From contig CBDDCD010000003.1 of the NCBI GenBank assembly GCA_965226025.1, forward strand, positions 2,232,001-2,296,000: DNA of 64,000 nucleotides, in the 5' to 3' direction. Shown piece by piece: positions 50,522 to 60,119 of this stretch. This DNA comes from Moanibacter sp965226025 (GTDB taxonomy: Bacteria; Verrucomicrobiota; Verrucomicrobiia; Opitutales; UBA2987). Below the pieces are notes generated by a model. That model saw only the letters and a list, made by a program, of their open reading frames with translations. It searched no databases and had not been told where the DNA came from. Each line of letters opens with the position of its first letter. Position 1 is the first letter of the stretch. Both the position numbers and the translations under genes were made by a program.

Positions 50522-51550
50522 ATGTACAAGCACAACGGAGAGGATATCTTTGTTATCGACTGCCATATGCATCACTGGGATGCCCGCCCGCAGAACTGGC
50601 GGACGAAGTACGGCGAGTCATGGATCAGATGTTTCTATGACTTTCATTGTTCATTGAGCCCCGAGGATGAGGTCTGGGACTTTGAGAAGTTTTGTCGATA
50701 CAGCGAGGAGGACGTGGTCAACGACCTGTTTCTAAACGGTTACGTCGATATCGGCATCCTCAACTCGACCTACCTTAAGGAATTTTTCAAGGAAGGGTTC
50801 AACACCCATGTCCAGAATAACGAGATCAAAGAGAAATACCCGGATCGCTTTATACTCACCGGAAATTTCGATCCCAGGGCGGAAGAGGCGGGTCTTGATG
50901 AACTTCGCAAGATGGTTGAAGAGTACCCGATTGAGGGGATCAAGCTCTATACCGCGGAGTGGCGAGGCGACTCGCGGGGTTGGCGCCTGAATGATCCTTG
51001 GGCCTATAAATACTTCGACCTGTGCATGGAACTTGGGATCAGAAACGTTCATGTGCACAAGGGGCCGACCGTCTATCCCTTGAGCGCGGATGCCTTTGAC
51101 GTCCGTGATGTCGACTATGCGGCGACCGATTATCCCGAACTCAACTTCATCGTCGAGCATCTCGGTCTGCCTCGGTTGGACGACTTCTGTTGGATCGCGG
51201 CGCAGGAGTCGAATGTCTATGCGGGTATGTCAGTAGCGACCGCCTTCGTCCATCCGAGACCTCGGTATTTCGCCGAGATCGTCGCCAACTTACTCTTCTG
51301 GCTCGGTCCCGACAAACTCTGTTTTGGCAGCGACTATGCCATCTGGACGCCGAAGTGGTTAATCGATAAGTTCATGGCCTTCGAGTTGCCGGACGATATC
51401 AAGGAGGAATTCGGCGTCGACTTGACCCTGGAGATAAAGCGCAAGATCCTAGGGGAGAATGTCGCTCGCCTCTACGAAATCGATATCCCCGACCGGAAAG
51501 AGAAACTGAACCGGGACGAGATTGGTCTGAGACAGGCCCAACTTTCGTGA
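50522..51550 (+). CDS. Amidohydrolase-family (type 2) metal-dependent hydrolase, monooxygenase-cluster type
   Basis: 342 residues, preceded by a clear Shine-Dalgarno (GAAGGAGAG). A TIM-barrel metallohydrolase: H15 and H17 in the first metal motif (IDCHMHHWDARP), a later His (NVHVHKGPTVYPL), VEHLGLPRLDDFCWIA, and the catalytic Asp in FGSDYAIWTPKWL. As I recall, its sequence closely resembles the amidohydrolase encoded in actinobacterial propane monooxygenase operons (KLYTAEWRGDSRG and GPDKLCFGSDYAIW are typical). It pairs with the upstream DUF59 gene. The reaction is not known; a role in maturing a metalloenzyme or in aromatic/alkyl acid breakdown are both possible. The stop codon lies inside a terminator hairpin. 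Confidence 0.85.
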   Translation: MYKHNGEDIFVIDCHMHHWDARPQNWRTKYGESWIRCFYDFHCSLSPEDEVWDFEKFCRYSEEDVVNDLFLNGYVDIGILNSTYLKEFFKEGFNTHVQNNEIKEKYPDRFILTGNFDPRAEEAGLDELRKMVEEYPIEGIKLYTAEWRGDSRGWRLNDPWAYKYFDLCMELGIRNVHVHKGPTVYPLSADAFDVRDVDYAATDYPELNFIVEHLGLPRLDDFCWIAAQESNVYAGMSVATAFVHPRPRYFAEIVANLLFWLGPDKLCFGSDYAIWTPKWLIDKFMAFELPDDIKEEFGVDLTLEIKRKILGENVARLYEIDIPDRKEKLNRDEIGLRQAQLS

Positions 51551-51559
51551 AAGTTGGGC
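51536..51559 (+). terminator. Hairpin containing the amidohydrolase stop codon
   Basis: 11-bp perfect arms (GCCCAACTTTC/GAAAGTTGGGC) with a GT loop; the TGA at 51548 is in the right arm. As with the fcl/pncA palindrome, the stop codon is part of the structure. 51560-51774 shows no gene. Confidence 0.6.
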
Positions 51560-51774
51560 TAGCATCCGGTCGGACTTTACCGAGTTTTCTCATATGCATG
51601 AAGGACAAAATAGCGATTCGACTCCATTGCTGCTTCGGGCAAACTGCCCTCAACCACAAACCTTCAATGGATCGATAGACAGTCACCGGTCAACTGGTCG
51701 AAGAAGGCCTTCCCCGTGCATGTGGCTACCAACGTCCTAATCCCCCGTCGAATGTGATTCAAATCGGATGTGTT

Positions 51775-52806
51775 CTATGTTTCGCTGAACGGCTGCAACA
51801 GAGTCTCGGCGAATACACGATGATCGGCGGGAAGCCTCTCAAGAGTCGTTATGTCGTCAGCCTCGAGCGATTCCGCCACAGGACGGAGGAGGTCGAGAAA
51901 TTCCGTATCATCCGCCAGCTGCCTTTCCAGTTCATTCCAGAACCACAGCCAGACCGGTTTTGAATTGAGCTTCGCAATCTGGAGCAGTGACGATATCGCG
52001 GCGTTGTTTCGACTTTCCCTTTGCTTACTCTGAGCCAAAAAACGGACTATTTCACTGAGTTCATTCTGCAGTCCCTCTTTGTGCAATTCAGTCGGCCAAA
52101 TAGGAATAACGGTCGAGAGAATCGATGCGCGATTCCCGTCATCCAGGTCTTCGGTAGCAAGTCCGCTACTTAGGTCTTGCAGCGCGAGTGTCCGATCTTG
52201 GGCGTTCAGCCGCCCAATACTCCGATGTATCAACGATTGCGCCACAAGTTCAGGATGGGAACTCGCCCTTTGCAAAACCTCCGAAAAGTCGTCGATTGCA
52301 CCCTGAGCGTCGCCGCATCGACTCTTAGCGATACCACGATTAAGGAAGCTTGTAGCAATTCGTTGCAGGGGAGCATCCTCCAACTCAAGGACCGCTGAAT
52401 AGTCATCGATCGCGCCTTTAGCGTCGCCGATTTCAATCCTAGCCTCGCCTCGGTTTAGAAAGCTTGCAGCGATCTGGTCTGCCTGTACACCCCTCAATGG
52501 GAGTACAGCCGAAAAATCATCGATCGCGCCTTGAGTATCGCCGAGCAGACTCTTGGTGACTCCGCGGTTTATTAGACTTCGCGCAATGTTCTCCGGCGGC
52601 AGGTTCTCCAGCTCCAGCTCCAGCACAGCGGAAAAGTCATCGATTGCTCCCTCAGGGTCTCCTAGGTAGCCCCGAGCAACGCCACGGTTGAAGAAGCCTT
52701 CAGCGATTAGCTTTTTCGGAGCACTTTCCAACTTGAGAAGTGCAGAATAGTCATCGATTGCGCCCTGTGTGTCGCCGAGTCGGGTCTTACTGATCCCTCG
52801 ATTCAC
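51775..52806 (-). CDS. TPR-repeat ATPase protein, C-terminal piece (after frameshift)
   Basis: 343 residues that continue the protein of the gene to its right. Five ~39-residue TPR-like repeats of the form GDxxGAIDDxSAVLxLE...LxNRGxxK are followed by a degenerate sixth and a ~140-residue alpha-helical tail (TELHKEGLQNELSEIVRFLA; LWFWNELERQLAD). The two frames meet near 52848: inserting one base there (minus strand TTATTG to TTATTGG) gives continuous repeat sequence, so this is most likely not a separate gene. Its methionine at 52806 is simply the Met-like start inside the repeat. Confidence 0.7.
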   Translation of the reverse strand: MNRGISKTRLGDTQGAIDDYSALLKLESAPKKLIAEGFFNRGVARGYLGDPEGAIDDFSAVLELELENLPPENIARSLINRGVTKSLLGDTQGAIDDFSAVLPLRGVQADQIAASFLNRGEARIEIGDAKGAIDDYSAVLELEDAPLQRIATSFLNRGIAKSRCGDAQGAIDDFSEVLQRASSHPELVAQSLIHRSIGRLNAQDRTLALQDLSSGLATEDLDDGNRASILSTVIPIWPTELHKEGLQNELSEIVRFLAQSKQRESRNNAAISSLLQIAKLNSKPVWLWFWNELERQLADDTEFLDLLRPVAESLEADDITTLERLPADHRVFAETLLQPFSET

Positions 52807-52826
52807 GAGGCTTGAAGCAATTAGGG

Positions 52827-55800
52827 CTACCGGAGCGTCCTGCAGTGCAATAACGCCGAAAAGTCGTCAATCGCGCCGAGATTATCGCTGCCTTGTCCCT
52901 TGGTGATTCCGCGGCCAATCAGGCCTTGCGCTAGATCCTCTGCCGATACGCCGTCCAATTCCAACACAGTCGAAAAGTCCTCGATCGCCCCCTGAGCGTC
53001 TCCCAGTACAGCTTTAGCATTGGCACGGCCGATACAACTTAGGACAATCTTGTCATGGGGCACAGGCTCCAACTGAAGCACCGCTGAAAAGTCCTCGATC
53101 GCCCCTTTGGCGTAACCAAGGGCACCCTTCGTAGCACCTCGAGCAATGAGGCTCTGAGCAATCTGGTCCATGGGTGCTCCTTCCAACTCGAGCACGGCCG
53201 AAAAGTCTTCAATGGCGCCCTGTGCGTCGCCGAGTTCACTCTTAGTTATGCCGCGAATCAAGAGACTTCTAGCGATCTGGAGGACGGGTGCTCCCTTCAA
53301 GTCCAGCACTTCCGAAAGGTCATTAATCGCACCTTGAGCGTCCCGAAGTTGAACCCGAACAATCGCACGGTTACAAAGACTCTGAGCGATCCTCTCCACC
53401 GGTGCGCCCTCAAGATCCAACACGGCCGAATAGTCGTCAATCGCACTCTGCGTGTCTTCGAGCCTACACTTCGCGAGACCCCGATCGACGAGGCACGAAG
53501 CAATCTGCTCGATGGGGAGGCCCTCCAGTTTCAACAAGCTCGAATAGTCATCGATTGCTCCCTGATCGTCGCCAAGGAAACCTTTGGAGGTCGCTCGAAG
53601 GTGGAGAATTAGGGCAATGTTCGCATTCGATATACCTTCCAATTTCAACGCAGCTGAGGCGTCGTCAATCGCACCTTGAAGGTCACCAAGCAGACCTATT
53701 GATGAGCCGCGGAAGAAAAGGCTCCGAGCGATATGGTCCGTTGGGCATTCCTCCAGGTCCAGTACGGCTGATAAGTCCTCGATTGCGCCGTGGGTGTCGC
53801 CAAGTCGTTGCTTGGCAGCTGCACGGTGTTGAAGGCATGCAGCAATCTGCTCCACCGGGCAACCCTCCAGCTCCTGAACAGCCGAAAAGTCTTCGATCGC
53901 CCCTCGATCGTCTCCGTTGGCGCCTTTGTCCAAGCCACGGTTTAGGAGGCTACGGGCAATCTGTTCCGTTGGGGCGCCCTCTAACTCCAAGACTGCCGAG
54001 TAGTCGTCGGCTGCACCTTCAAGGTCACCGAGTTGACGCTTAGCGACTCCCCGGTTGAAAAGGCTTTGGGCGATTGTCTGCACCGGTGCGGCCGTAAGTT
54101 CGACCACGGCCGAATAGTCGTCGATCTCGCCCTGAGTGTCGCCGAGTTCTCCTTTAGCGATGGCGCGGTTGTAAAGGCTCTGAGCTACTTCCTGAACCTG
54201 GGAATCCTCGAGCTCCAGGACCCCGAAATAGTCGTCGATCGCTTCTTGAGCGTTGCCCAACTGATAATTAGCCACACCGCGGATGAATAGGCTTGTCAAA
54301 AGGTGGCGCTCAGAAATATGAGGCTCCTTGATCAGGTTCGTTAGTAGCCGAATTGCTTCCGGTTCGTGGCCGTGATGAGAAAGAAAACGCGCCAATGCTA
54401 TCTTGTTGTCAATACTTGCCGGATCGAGTCGAACTGCCTCACGATAGGCGGCCTCCGCATTCGGAATCCCGTCATGATCTTCTAACCATCGTCCCAGCTC
54501 TGCGTGGGCATACGCAGAGTACTTTCGCCTGTCGCCTGGTGCTTCGTGGCCAGTGTTGAAGTCTATCAGGGCATAGGCCGCTTCCTTCATCCGCCCGTCA
54601 TCCAGCCAGCACTTTACAGCCAACTCTTTAGCAATACTTTCATGAACAGTTGCAGTTAGGGAGGCCGCAAAGTATTCCGAGTTCAGAGAGCGTTCAGGGC
54701 TGGATTCGTCTGGTTCGGTGAGAAGATCTCTAAGATGAGTGAGCCGCTCCTCTTCATCGAAGCAGACCCGGAGGAACTCGACAATCATTTCGATGCGTCG
54801 GCGCTGCGGACGCAGGTAGCGTATCTGGTACCACGTACAGAAGAGCTGATCGGGAACTGTGTAGTGGGCCTTGCGCCCCTTGCCGCCGTTGTGTACTTCG
54901 ACCAGTTGTGCGTCACGTAAGCGTTTCAAATAGGTCGTGACTACATTGAGGCTGAGACGTGCCGTATCCGCCAATTTGCTGGGTGTTGCGGTTCCACCGT
55001 GGCGCATAAGTGCGTCGAGAACTCTGCTCTGTTGAGGTGGCAGGTGCTCGAGGATGTCCTTGAGAAGAGGGGTGAGCTCGTCGATGATTTGCCTAAGCTG
55101 TTCCACCACCGGTCCGATGCGATTCTCGCTGAGAACCTCGTATAGCATGGTGACGAGGCGTGGGTTTCCTCCCGTGAGGCGGGAAATCGCTCGCACGCTT
55201 GAACGATTCACGGCATATCTGTGGCGAAAACCCCGATTCTTCTGATAGTCTGCACGTTTTGTTAAGAGCTCCTCAACCTGATCATCGTCGAGTCGGGTCA
55301 ACCGGACTTCGTTGAAGAAATTGAAGAAAGCCTTATCGTAGTCGGTTATCTCATCAAAGAGGCGAACCGCGGTTCCAACAATCACGAAGAACGGATCGGC
55401 CATCAACAGTCGACGAAGATGGGCTTCTTCTTGATTGTTCAGACCGCGATCAAAGACGAGTTCGAGATTTTCAACGAGGAAAACGAGACGCCGCTTTTGG
55501 TGGCTCGCAACTTCCCGCAGGCCCACTGTGGCGAGTTCGAGACTCTGGTCGTCATCTCGCTCGGCCTCTACCTTGTCGTACCACTCTCGTACTTCGGCAA
55601 CACCATTCTCAGCGAGGACGTGAAGGGCTTCGGAGAAAAGATCGCGCAGGGAAGTAATGGCAGGGAGCTCTTCGGGAAAACGGACGGGAAGCCAAGCGGA
55701 GTGAAGAACAGGATCGTTCTCGATCCGGTGACATAGCATGAGGACAAGTGTGGTCTTACCTGCGCCTCGTGGCCCAGTTATCAGAACACTATTCAGGTTC

Positions 55801-55928
55801 TTAGAGGAAGCCTGGTCCCGAAAGACCTTTGTAACATAATCGAGCGTGTGATGTCGGGCTGCGAACGTGGCAACCCGTTCTACTTCCGACATCTCCTCGG
55901 GCATGTACTTGTAGGCGACAAGAGCCAT
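52827..55928 (-). CDS. STAND/archaeal-type ATPase with winged helix and TPR-like repeat array
   Basis: The start is taken at 55928 (MALVAYKYM), 2 nt after the upstream gene's stop; an ATG 48 nt further upstream is possible. Residues ~20-270 form a P-loop ATPase: Walker A GPRGAGKTT (52-60), Walker B LVFLVENLE (148-156), and a GGNPRLV sensor-like phrase. This is the archaeal-ATPase/STAND type related to ORC-like proteins. Residues ~320-385 are a winged helix (ATPSKLADTARLSLNVVTTY). From ~575 come 13 TPR-like repeats of 39 residues (GDTQGAIDDYSAVLELEGAP type), with five more in the next piece. The frame ends by frameshift near 52848. The whole protein would have ~1,385 residues. This layout is typical of signal-sensing switches, many in antiviral defence; the function is inferred. 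Confidence 0.8.
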   Translation of the reverse strand: MALVAYKYMPEEMSEVERVATFAARHHTLDYVTKVFRDQASSKNLNSVLITGPRGAGKTTLVLMLCHRIENDPVLHSAWLPVRFPEELPAITSLRDLFSEALHVLAENGVAEVREWYDKVEAERDDDQSLELATVGLREVASHQKRRLVFLVENLELVFDRGLNNQEEAHLRRLLMADPFFVIVGTAVRLFDEITDYDKAFFNFFNEVRLTRLDDDQVEELLTKRADYQKNRGFRHRYAVNRSSVRAISRLTGGNPRLVTMLYEVLSENRIGPVVEQLRQIIDELTPLLKDILEHLPPQQSRVLDALMRHGGTATPSKLADTARLSLNVVTTYLKRLRDAQLVEVHNGGKGRKAHYTVPDQLFCTWYQIRYLRPQRRRIEMIVEFLRVCFDEEERLTHLRDLLTEPDESSPERSLNSEYFAASLTATVHESIAKELAVKCWLDDGRMKEAAYALIDFNTGHEAPGDRRKYSAYAHAELGRWLEDHDGIPNAEAAYREAVRLDPASIDNKIALARFLSHHGHEPEAIRLLTNLIKEPHISERHLLTSLFIRGVANYQLGNAQEAIDDYFGVLELEDSQVQEVAQSLYNRAIAKGELGDTQGEIDDYSAVVELTAAPVQTIAQSLFNRGVAKRQLGDLEGAADDYSAVLELEGAPTEQIARSLLNRGLDKGANGDDRGAIEDFSAVQELEGCPVEQIAACLQHRAAAKQRLGDTHGAIEDLSAVLDLEECPTDHIARSLFFRGSSIGLLGDLQGAIDDASAALKLEGISNANIALILHLRATSKGFLGDDQGAIDDYSSLLKLEGLPIEQIASCLVDRGLAKCRLEDTQSAIDDYSAVLDLEGAPVERIAQSLCNRAIVRVQLRDAQGAINDLSEVLDLKGAPVLQIARSLLIRGITKSELGDAQGAIEDFSAVLELEGAPMDQIAQSLIARGATKGALGYAKGAIEDFSAVLQLEPVPHDKIVLSCIGRANAKAVLGDAQGAIEDFSTVLELDGVSAEDLAQGLIGRGITKGQGSDNLGAIDDFSALLHCRTLR

Positions 55929-55930
55929 TG

Positions 55931-57161
55931 CTATCCTGCTGAAGAATCGATACGCCGGGTGAACCAGCGCTTCCACCAGTCCGCGATGACCTTAACCATG
56001 AAGTAGTACTCGTTCGTGTTCGGGTCTCGGACCAAGTACCAGTCACACTCGAGATCGTTTATCAGCTCAGTGAATTCCCCTTCGCTCCATCCCCGCTTCC
56101 GCGTCTTCCTGTCAAGTGCAAACAGGGCGCTTTCCGATACCCGACCATTGAGCGATCCGGCAACTTCCGAAAGGATAGCCATAGCCGCCTGCTCGCCCAA
56201 TTTTCCGAATCTCCGCAAGTGATCCCTGTAATGATCAAAATATCGCTTGCAGGCCGGGCCTTGGATCCGACTATGGTAGACCTCCCTGAGGGCGTCAGGT
56301 GTGAGCGATTGGCGGAACGCGACGGGTTGTTGCGCGAGCTGAGAAACGAATAAATGGATAAAATAGGGCACGGGTGCTCCAATCAGGTCCAAGAATGCAT
56401 CGCACAACTCGGCACTCAGCGAGTGTCGATGGTGCGGGCAAGACCATCTATTAATCTTTCGGCGGCCCGACGAGAAACCGGTTCGACGGGGAGACGAACA
56501 AAATCGTTGAATTTGTCCGAGGCGTCTAGACGTCGAAGGACTACGTCAATGCCGATGCTGCCTCCGATGATGAAACGGTGCCGGCGCAGCGCGTCCTCGG
56601 GTGTCAAGCGCACTCTGCGAAACCATGAGAGAAAGTCGTGAGCGTCCTTGTTCCCTTGTGTACGAATCAGGTTCTCAATCATGGTTGGCAACTCGTCTAG
56701 GAGGATGAGGGCGCGATCCGGTCCTGTCTCTAGCGTGGCCAGCAACCGTCTGGTGAGGTCTTGCCAATTCTCTGAGACCGAGTCTTTGAATGAGACTTTG
56801 GCTTCCGAAAATCCGACTTCGTCAAAGGTGTCCTGGATCCACTTTTGGATCTTTCTTGGAACTCCTTTGGTGGTTGCGAGGACACTCCGCCAGCGATCGT
56901 GTGAGAGCAATACTCTCGTTATGCGCCAAACGAACTCCTCTGGAGAGTCAACGTCTTCGACATCAAGATAGAGGGGAAGGAAGCCCTCTTGCGGACGAAT
57001 GAGAGCGTGTCGCATGATTCCGGTTTTACCGAACCGCCGAGGCGCCAGGAGGAGTACGTTGTTTCCCTCAACCTGCCGCCAAAGATTTCTATCAACTCGT
57101 CACGGCCAAAGAGTTCATCGGGTTCCGGTACTGGGCCCACGATATTGCGAATATTCTCCAT
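55931..57161 (-). CDS. P-loop ATPase (archaeal-ATPase type), frameshifted twice
   Basis: The gene runs from the ATG at 57161 to 55931 but is split into three frames: 57161 to ~57082, ~57080 to 56416, and ~56420 to 55931. Both breaks are repaired by inserting one base (one in a T3 run, minus strand, at 57081-57083; one near 56420), giving ~410 residues. Corrected sequence: GRDELIE start, Walker A APRRFGKT (residues ~40-47), Walker B ALILLDELP, an arginine-rich RRHRFIIGG sensor region, then a helical C-terminal part (YFDHYRDHLRRFG) ending in a winged-helix-like YYFMVKVIADWWKRW. It lies 2 nt upstream of the TPR-ATPase start, so the two form an operon. The IS copy 2 edge is 13 bp before its start codon, so the native promoter has been displaced. 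The role with the partner is unknown. Confidence 0.65.
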
Positions 57162-57174
57162 TAGGATCTAACTA

Positions 57175-58990
57175 GAGCCCGTCCCAGTGGTGGAAACAAT
57201 TGATTTTTAATGAGTTATGGGCAAAAAAAGGCCGGATAGAGCTGCAAAAAGCTCGATCCGGCGAAAAAGGGCGCTTATGCTTGCGTTAGTCAAATACAAA
57301 GCACGCCCTTCTCATGAAAAATATTGCCGTACAAAGCTTCCTGCGTCCAGCCCTAACTCCAGTCATTCGATGCAAAGACTACACCGTGTTTCTGGAAACA
57401 ATGGAGCGGATTGACCGGGTTTTGATCGACTCCTCGCTGGAAAGGGAGGCGATCGTAAAAGCCTTGGAAGGATGGGATGAAGCGGGAGGGAAGGATCGGG
57501 AGCGACGCGCTCTAAGAGCGATAAAAGCGCTGCGGGTGGAGGTGGTGCGTCATTTACTCGGAGGGATATCCTTTCGTTGTCTGTCGCAGGAGTTGGGACG
57601 CAGTGAGCTTCTGGCTAATTTTTGCCGGGTGCGTGAGGTAGACGGGATCCGGAAAATATCGAAGAGCAGTCTGGAACGGGATTCGAAATTCTTCGACGAA
57701 GCGTATCTGAGACAGCTGCATGCAAGGATGACCGAGGTGGTGGGCAATGCTGAACATTGTGGTGAGGCAGGATTAGAGAAGCCGATCGATACGAGGGAAT
57801 GCCTGATCGACGCCACTTGCCTGGAAGCGAACATCCACTGGCCCGTGGACTGGGTCTTGCTCAAGGATGTGGGAGCAACGCTGCTCAAGGCGATCAGTCT
57901 GATCCGGCAGGCGGGAATGAAACAGCGCATGCCCCAGGGAGCAAAGGGATTGGCTCGGGAGATGAACAAACGGTGCCTGGAGATGACGCATGCGCGTCGG
58001 CGCCGGGAGGCGGGCAAAGCGCGTAAAGGGATCCTGCGGCGGATGAAGCTATTGCTCAAGAAGATTGAGGGCCATGCCCTTCGCCACCGTGACTTATTGG
58101 AAGCTATGTGGATGCAAAGCGATTACACCGAGAAGAAGGCGAGCCGAATCATCGAGCGAATGGATGGTATGTTAGAGCAGATACCGCAGGTCATGAAACA
58201 GGCGCACGAACGGATCATAGGGGGGCGGCAGGTGAAGAATGAGGAGAAGATCCTGAGCGCCTACGAACCTGAGATTGACGTCATCGTGCGAGGCAAGGCA
58301 GATCGGGAGGTGGAGTTTGGCAACACCCTTTATTTATGCGAGAGCGCAGAGGGATATCTGTTGGACTGGAAACTGTATGGGGGGCAGGCCCCGAGCGAAT
58401 TGAAGCAGCTTTGGGAAAGTCTGGAGAGGCAAAAGGGCTTCGCTTTAGAGGAGAAGATCGAAGCGATCAGTGGGGATCGGGGCTATGCCTCGAAGGCGGC
58501 CAGCAAGCGGCTCCAGGCAGAGGGGATTTTTGACGCCCTTACGCCCCGCAATCCACAAGAGCTCAAGGAGCGGATGGAGGAGCCGCGCTTTGTCCGGTTG
58601 CAGCGACGACGAGGGAGCACCGAAGGCCGGATCGGAGTGCTCAAGAACCGATGGCACGGGGGCAAGATACGCAGCAAAGGCTTTGACAACCGTAACCTTA
58701 GCGTGGCCTGGTCGGTTCTGTCCCACAATCTATGGAAAATCGCGCAGAGACTTGCGCAAGAACATGAGAAAGAGGCAACGCAGGCGGCATAGGGATCCAA
58801 GAATCGAGTCAGAGGCGCTTCCTTGGGAGAACTATCGACTCAAAGCGAGAGGAAGGGTGCTGGAAAGGTGCATAACGGATAAAAGGTAAGCTACCGAGGA
58901 CGGAAGGCATGTCGTGGTCTACATAACGTGACGAAGATTGATATCGGTATCAGGCTTCCACCCAAATCCTCTCGGATTTGGGACAGCCTC
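57175..58990 (+). mobile_element. Insertion sequence, copy 2 (1,816 bp)
   Basis: Nearly identical to copy 1. It differs by one A in an A-run near the left end, one synonymous change and one missense change. Flanks are TAACTA on the left and TAAATA on the right, so only a one-mismatch 6-bp duplication is seen. It lies 13 bp from the ATPase operon start, divergent to it. Confidence 0.88.
57314..58792 (+). CDS. IS transposase, copy 2 (DDE family)
   Basis: 492 residues, with the same DDE residues as copy 1 (D166, D388, E437). Residue 171 is Glu, as in related transposases, so this copy is the better candidate for an active enzyme. The start is shared with copy 1 (ATGAAAAATATTGCC). It is transcribed away from the ATPase operon. 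Confidence 0.9.
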   Translation: MKNIAVQSFLRPALTPVIRCKDYTVFLETMERIDRVLIDSSLEREAIVKALEGWDEAGGKDRERRALRAIKALRVEVVRHLLGGISFRCLSQELGRSELLANFCRVREVDGIRKISKSSLERDSKFFDEAYLRQLHARMTEVVGNAEHCGEAGLEKPIDTRECLIDATCLEANIHWPVDWVLLKDVGATLLKAISLIRQAGMKQRMPQGAKGLAREMNKRCLEMTHARRRREAGKARKGILRRMKLLLKKIEGHALRHRDLLEAMWMQSDYTEKKASRIIERMDGMLEQIPQVMKQAHERIIGGRQVKNEEKILSAYEPEIDVIVRGKADREVEFGNTLYLCESAEGYLLDWKLYGGQAPSELKQLWESLERQKGFALEEKIEAISGDRGYASKAASKRLQAEGIFDALTPRNPQELKERMEEPRFVRLQRRRGSTEGRIGVLKNRWHGGKIRSKGFDNRNLSVAWSVLSHNLWKIAQRLAQEHEKEATQAA

Positions 58991-59313
58991 TAAATAACAG
59001 TTTTGTTGTTTGTTTTGAAATCTGAAACAACAGTTTTGTCGTTTCTTTCATATTAAGTATAAGTTATTGTATATAAACAGATTACATTTTAAGAGGAGTC
59101 GCCGTGTGCCCCATGTGCGAAGTCAGATCGGACTGCATGAGCTAGCGCGGATGGTCTTGCAGGCATCGCATAGGACGAAATGCTCACGCATTCCGATACA
59201 AGCATCATTTCGATACGCAGGCCCTCTGAGCGGGATGAGCATTTCGGCGAACGCGCCGTTGATTTCGGCTTCTACGAACCGCTTAGAAACCTGTATCAGC
59301 ATGGAATTTTGGT
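58991..59313. other. A/T-rich stretch after IS copy 2, no gene seen
   Basis: Begins with A/T-rich sequence containing the direct repeat AACAGTTTTGT(T/C)GTTT twice (about 58996 and 59028), then the family D half-element at 59176. Short frames here have no protein-like character. Confidence 0.5.
59176..59212. repeat. Repeat, family D copy 2 (half-element)
   Basis: CGAAATGCTCACGCATTCCG followed within 12 nt by CATCATTTCG; it matches one arm of the inverted repeat at 47695 with a shorter, imperfect partner arm. Confidence 0.5.
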
Positions 59314-59700
59314 TCAAAGTCGCGGCGATCGTGGTCGATGTTTCGTGAGCCTTCCGATGAAAGTACTCGCGAGATCGCTGTTGGGAACCGATTCTTCCAG
59401 CCCCCTTGATTCCAGGTAGATTTCGGTCTCCTGAGGTCCGAATTCGAGCTGAATTGCTTTCCCTTCACTATCCTCCCAGCACAGTTCCAAATGCCCATCG
59501 TTGGTCAGAAACAAGCTTGGCTCGACTTTTTTGGGAAGATCGACCTCATCGAGAAAAGTGAATAAAGCGTCCACAGCACGAGTGGACAGTGGCTTGCCTT
59601 CACCGGATGCCAATGGCCCGGAAAATAAGTGCCGGAAATGATGCAGTCGATCTCTGCCCTGGCGACCTAGTTTCAGTAAATTGATCTCTTCCCTCTTCAT
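59314..59700 (-). CDS. Small hypothetical protein
   Basis: 128 residues. It has the codon pattern and composition of a real protein: a basic N-terminus (MKREEINLLKLGRQGRDRLH), a helical middle (TRAVDALFTFLDEVDLP), then a beta-rich phrase LFLTNDGHLELCWEDSEGKA followed by QLEFGPQETEIYLES. The last part resembles small accessory proteins of toxin-antitoxin-like regions that read GGVQLEW.....L.E...D. No function can be assigned. It is isolated, with remnants on both sides. Confidence 0.55.
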   Translation of the reverse strand: MKREEINLLKLGRQGRDRLHHFRHLFSGPLASGEGKPLSTRAVDALFTFLDEVDLPKKVEPSLFLTNDGHLELCWEDSEGKAIQLEFGPQETEIYLESRGLEESVPNSDLASTFIGRLTKHRPRSPRL

Positions 59701-60119
59701 CGTAAGATTGACCGAGGTCCCCTCTAGTTCCTTTCAGGTATTCCTCTCTCGGACTCAATCCGCGGCCATCTTATTGAAAGTATCGGGATGTCCCAGTCGA
59801 ACCAATTGAGAATATTCCAAACATCAGTGAAACGACTGGATCTTCACGTTCCCACTATCTCAAATACACATTTATAGACCCATTCTTCGAAGGCTTGTGC
59901 GGGTTTATTCGGAATTGCGGAATATGACGGTCAGTAACTTGAAAGGACAATCTCATAGAATCGGGGTCGAGGAATTGTTTCTCTCCCTTCGTGGAGTGGG
60001 GAATCTCAGAAAAGTTCGCTCCGAAGCAGGATCCCTCTGCTTGCGCGGAGGGCTACAGGCATGTATTCGTTTTATATCGGATGGTAAACGAATGATTCAG
60101 TCCGCACTTCCACAACAGA
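59701..60119. other. Gap with no supportable gene
   Basis: Plus-strand frames here are short and low in protein character. One minus-strand stretch (about 59850-59920) reads NKPAQAFEEWVYKCVFEIVG and may be a remnant of a small protein, but it lacks a start and soon meets stops. Confidence 0.4.
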
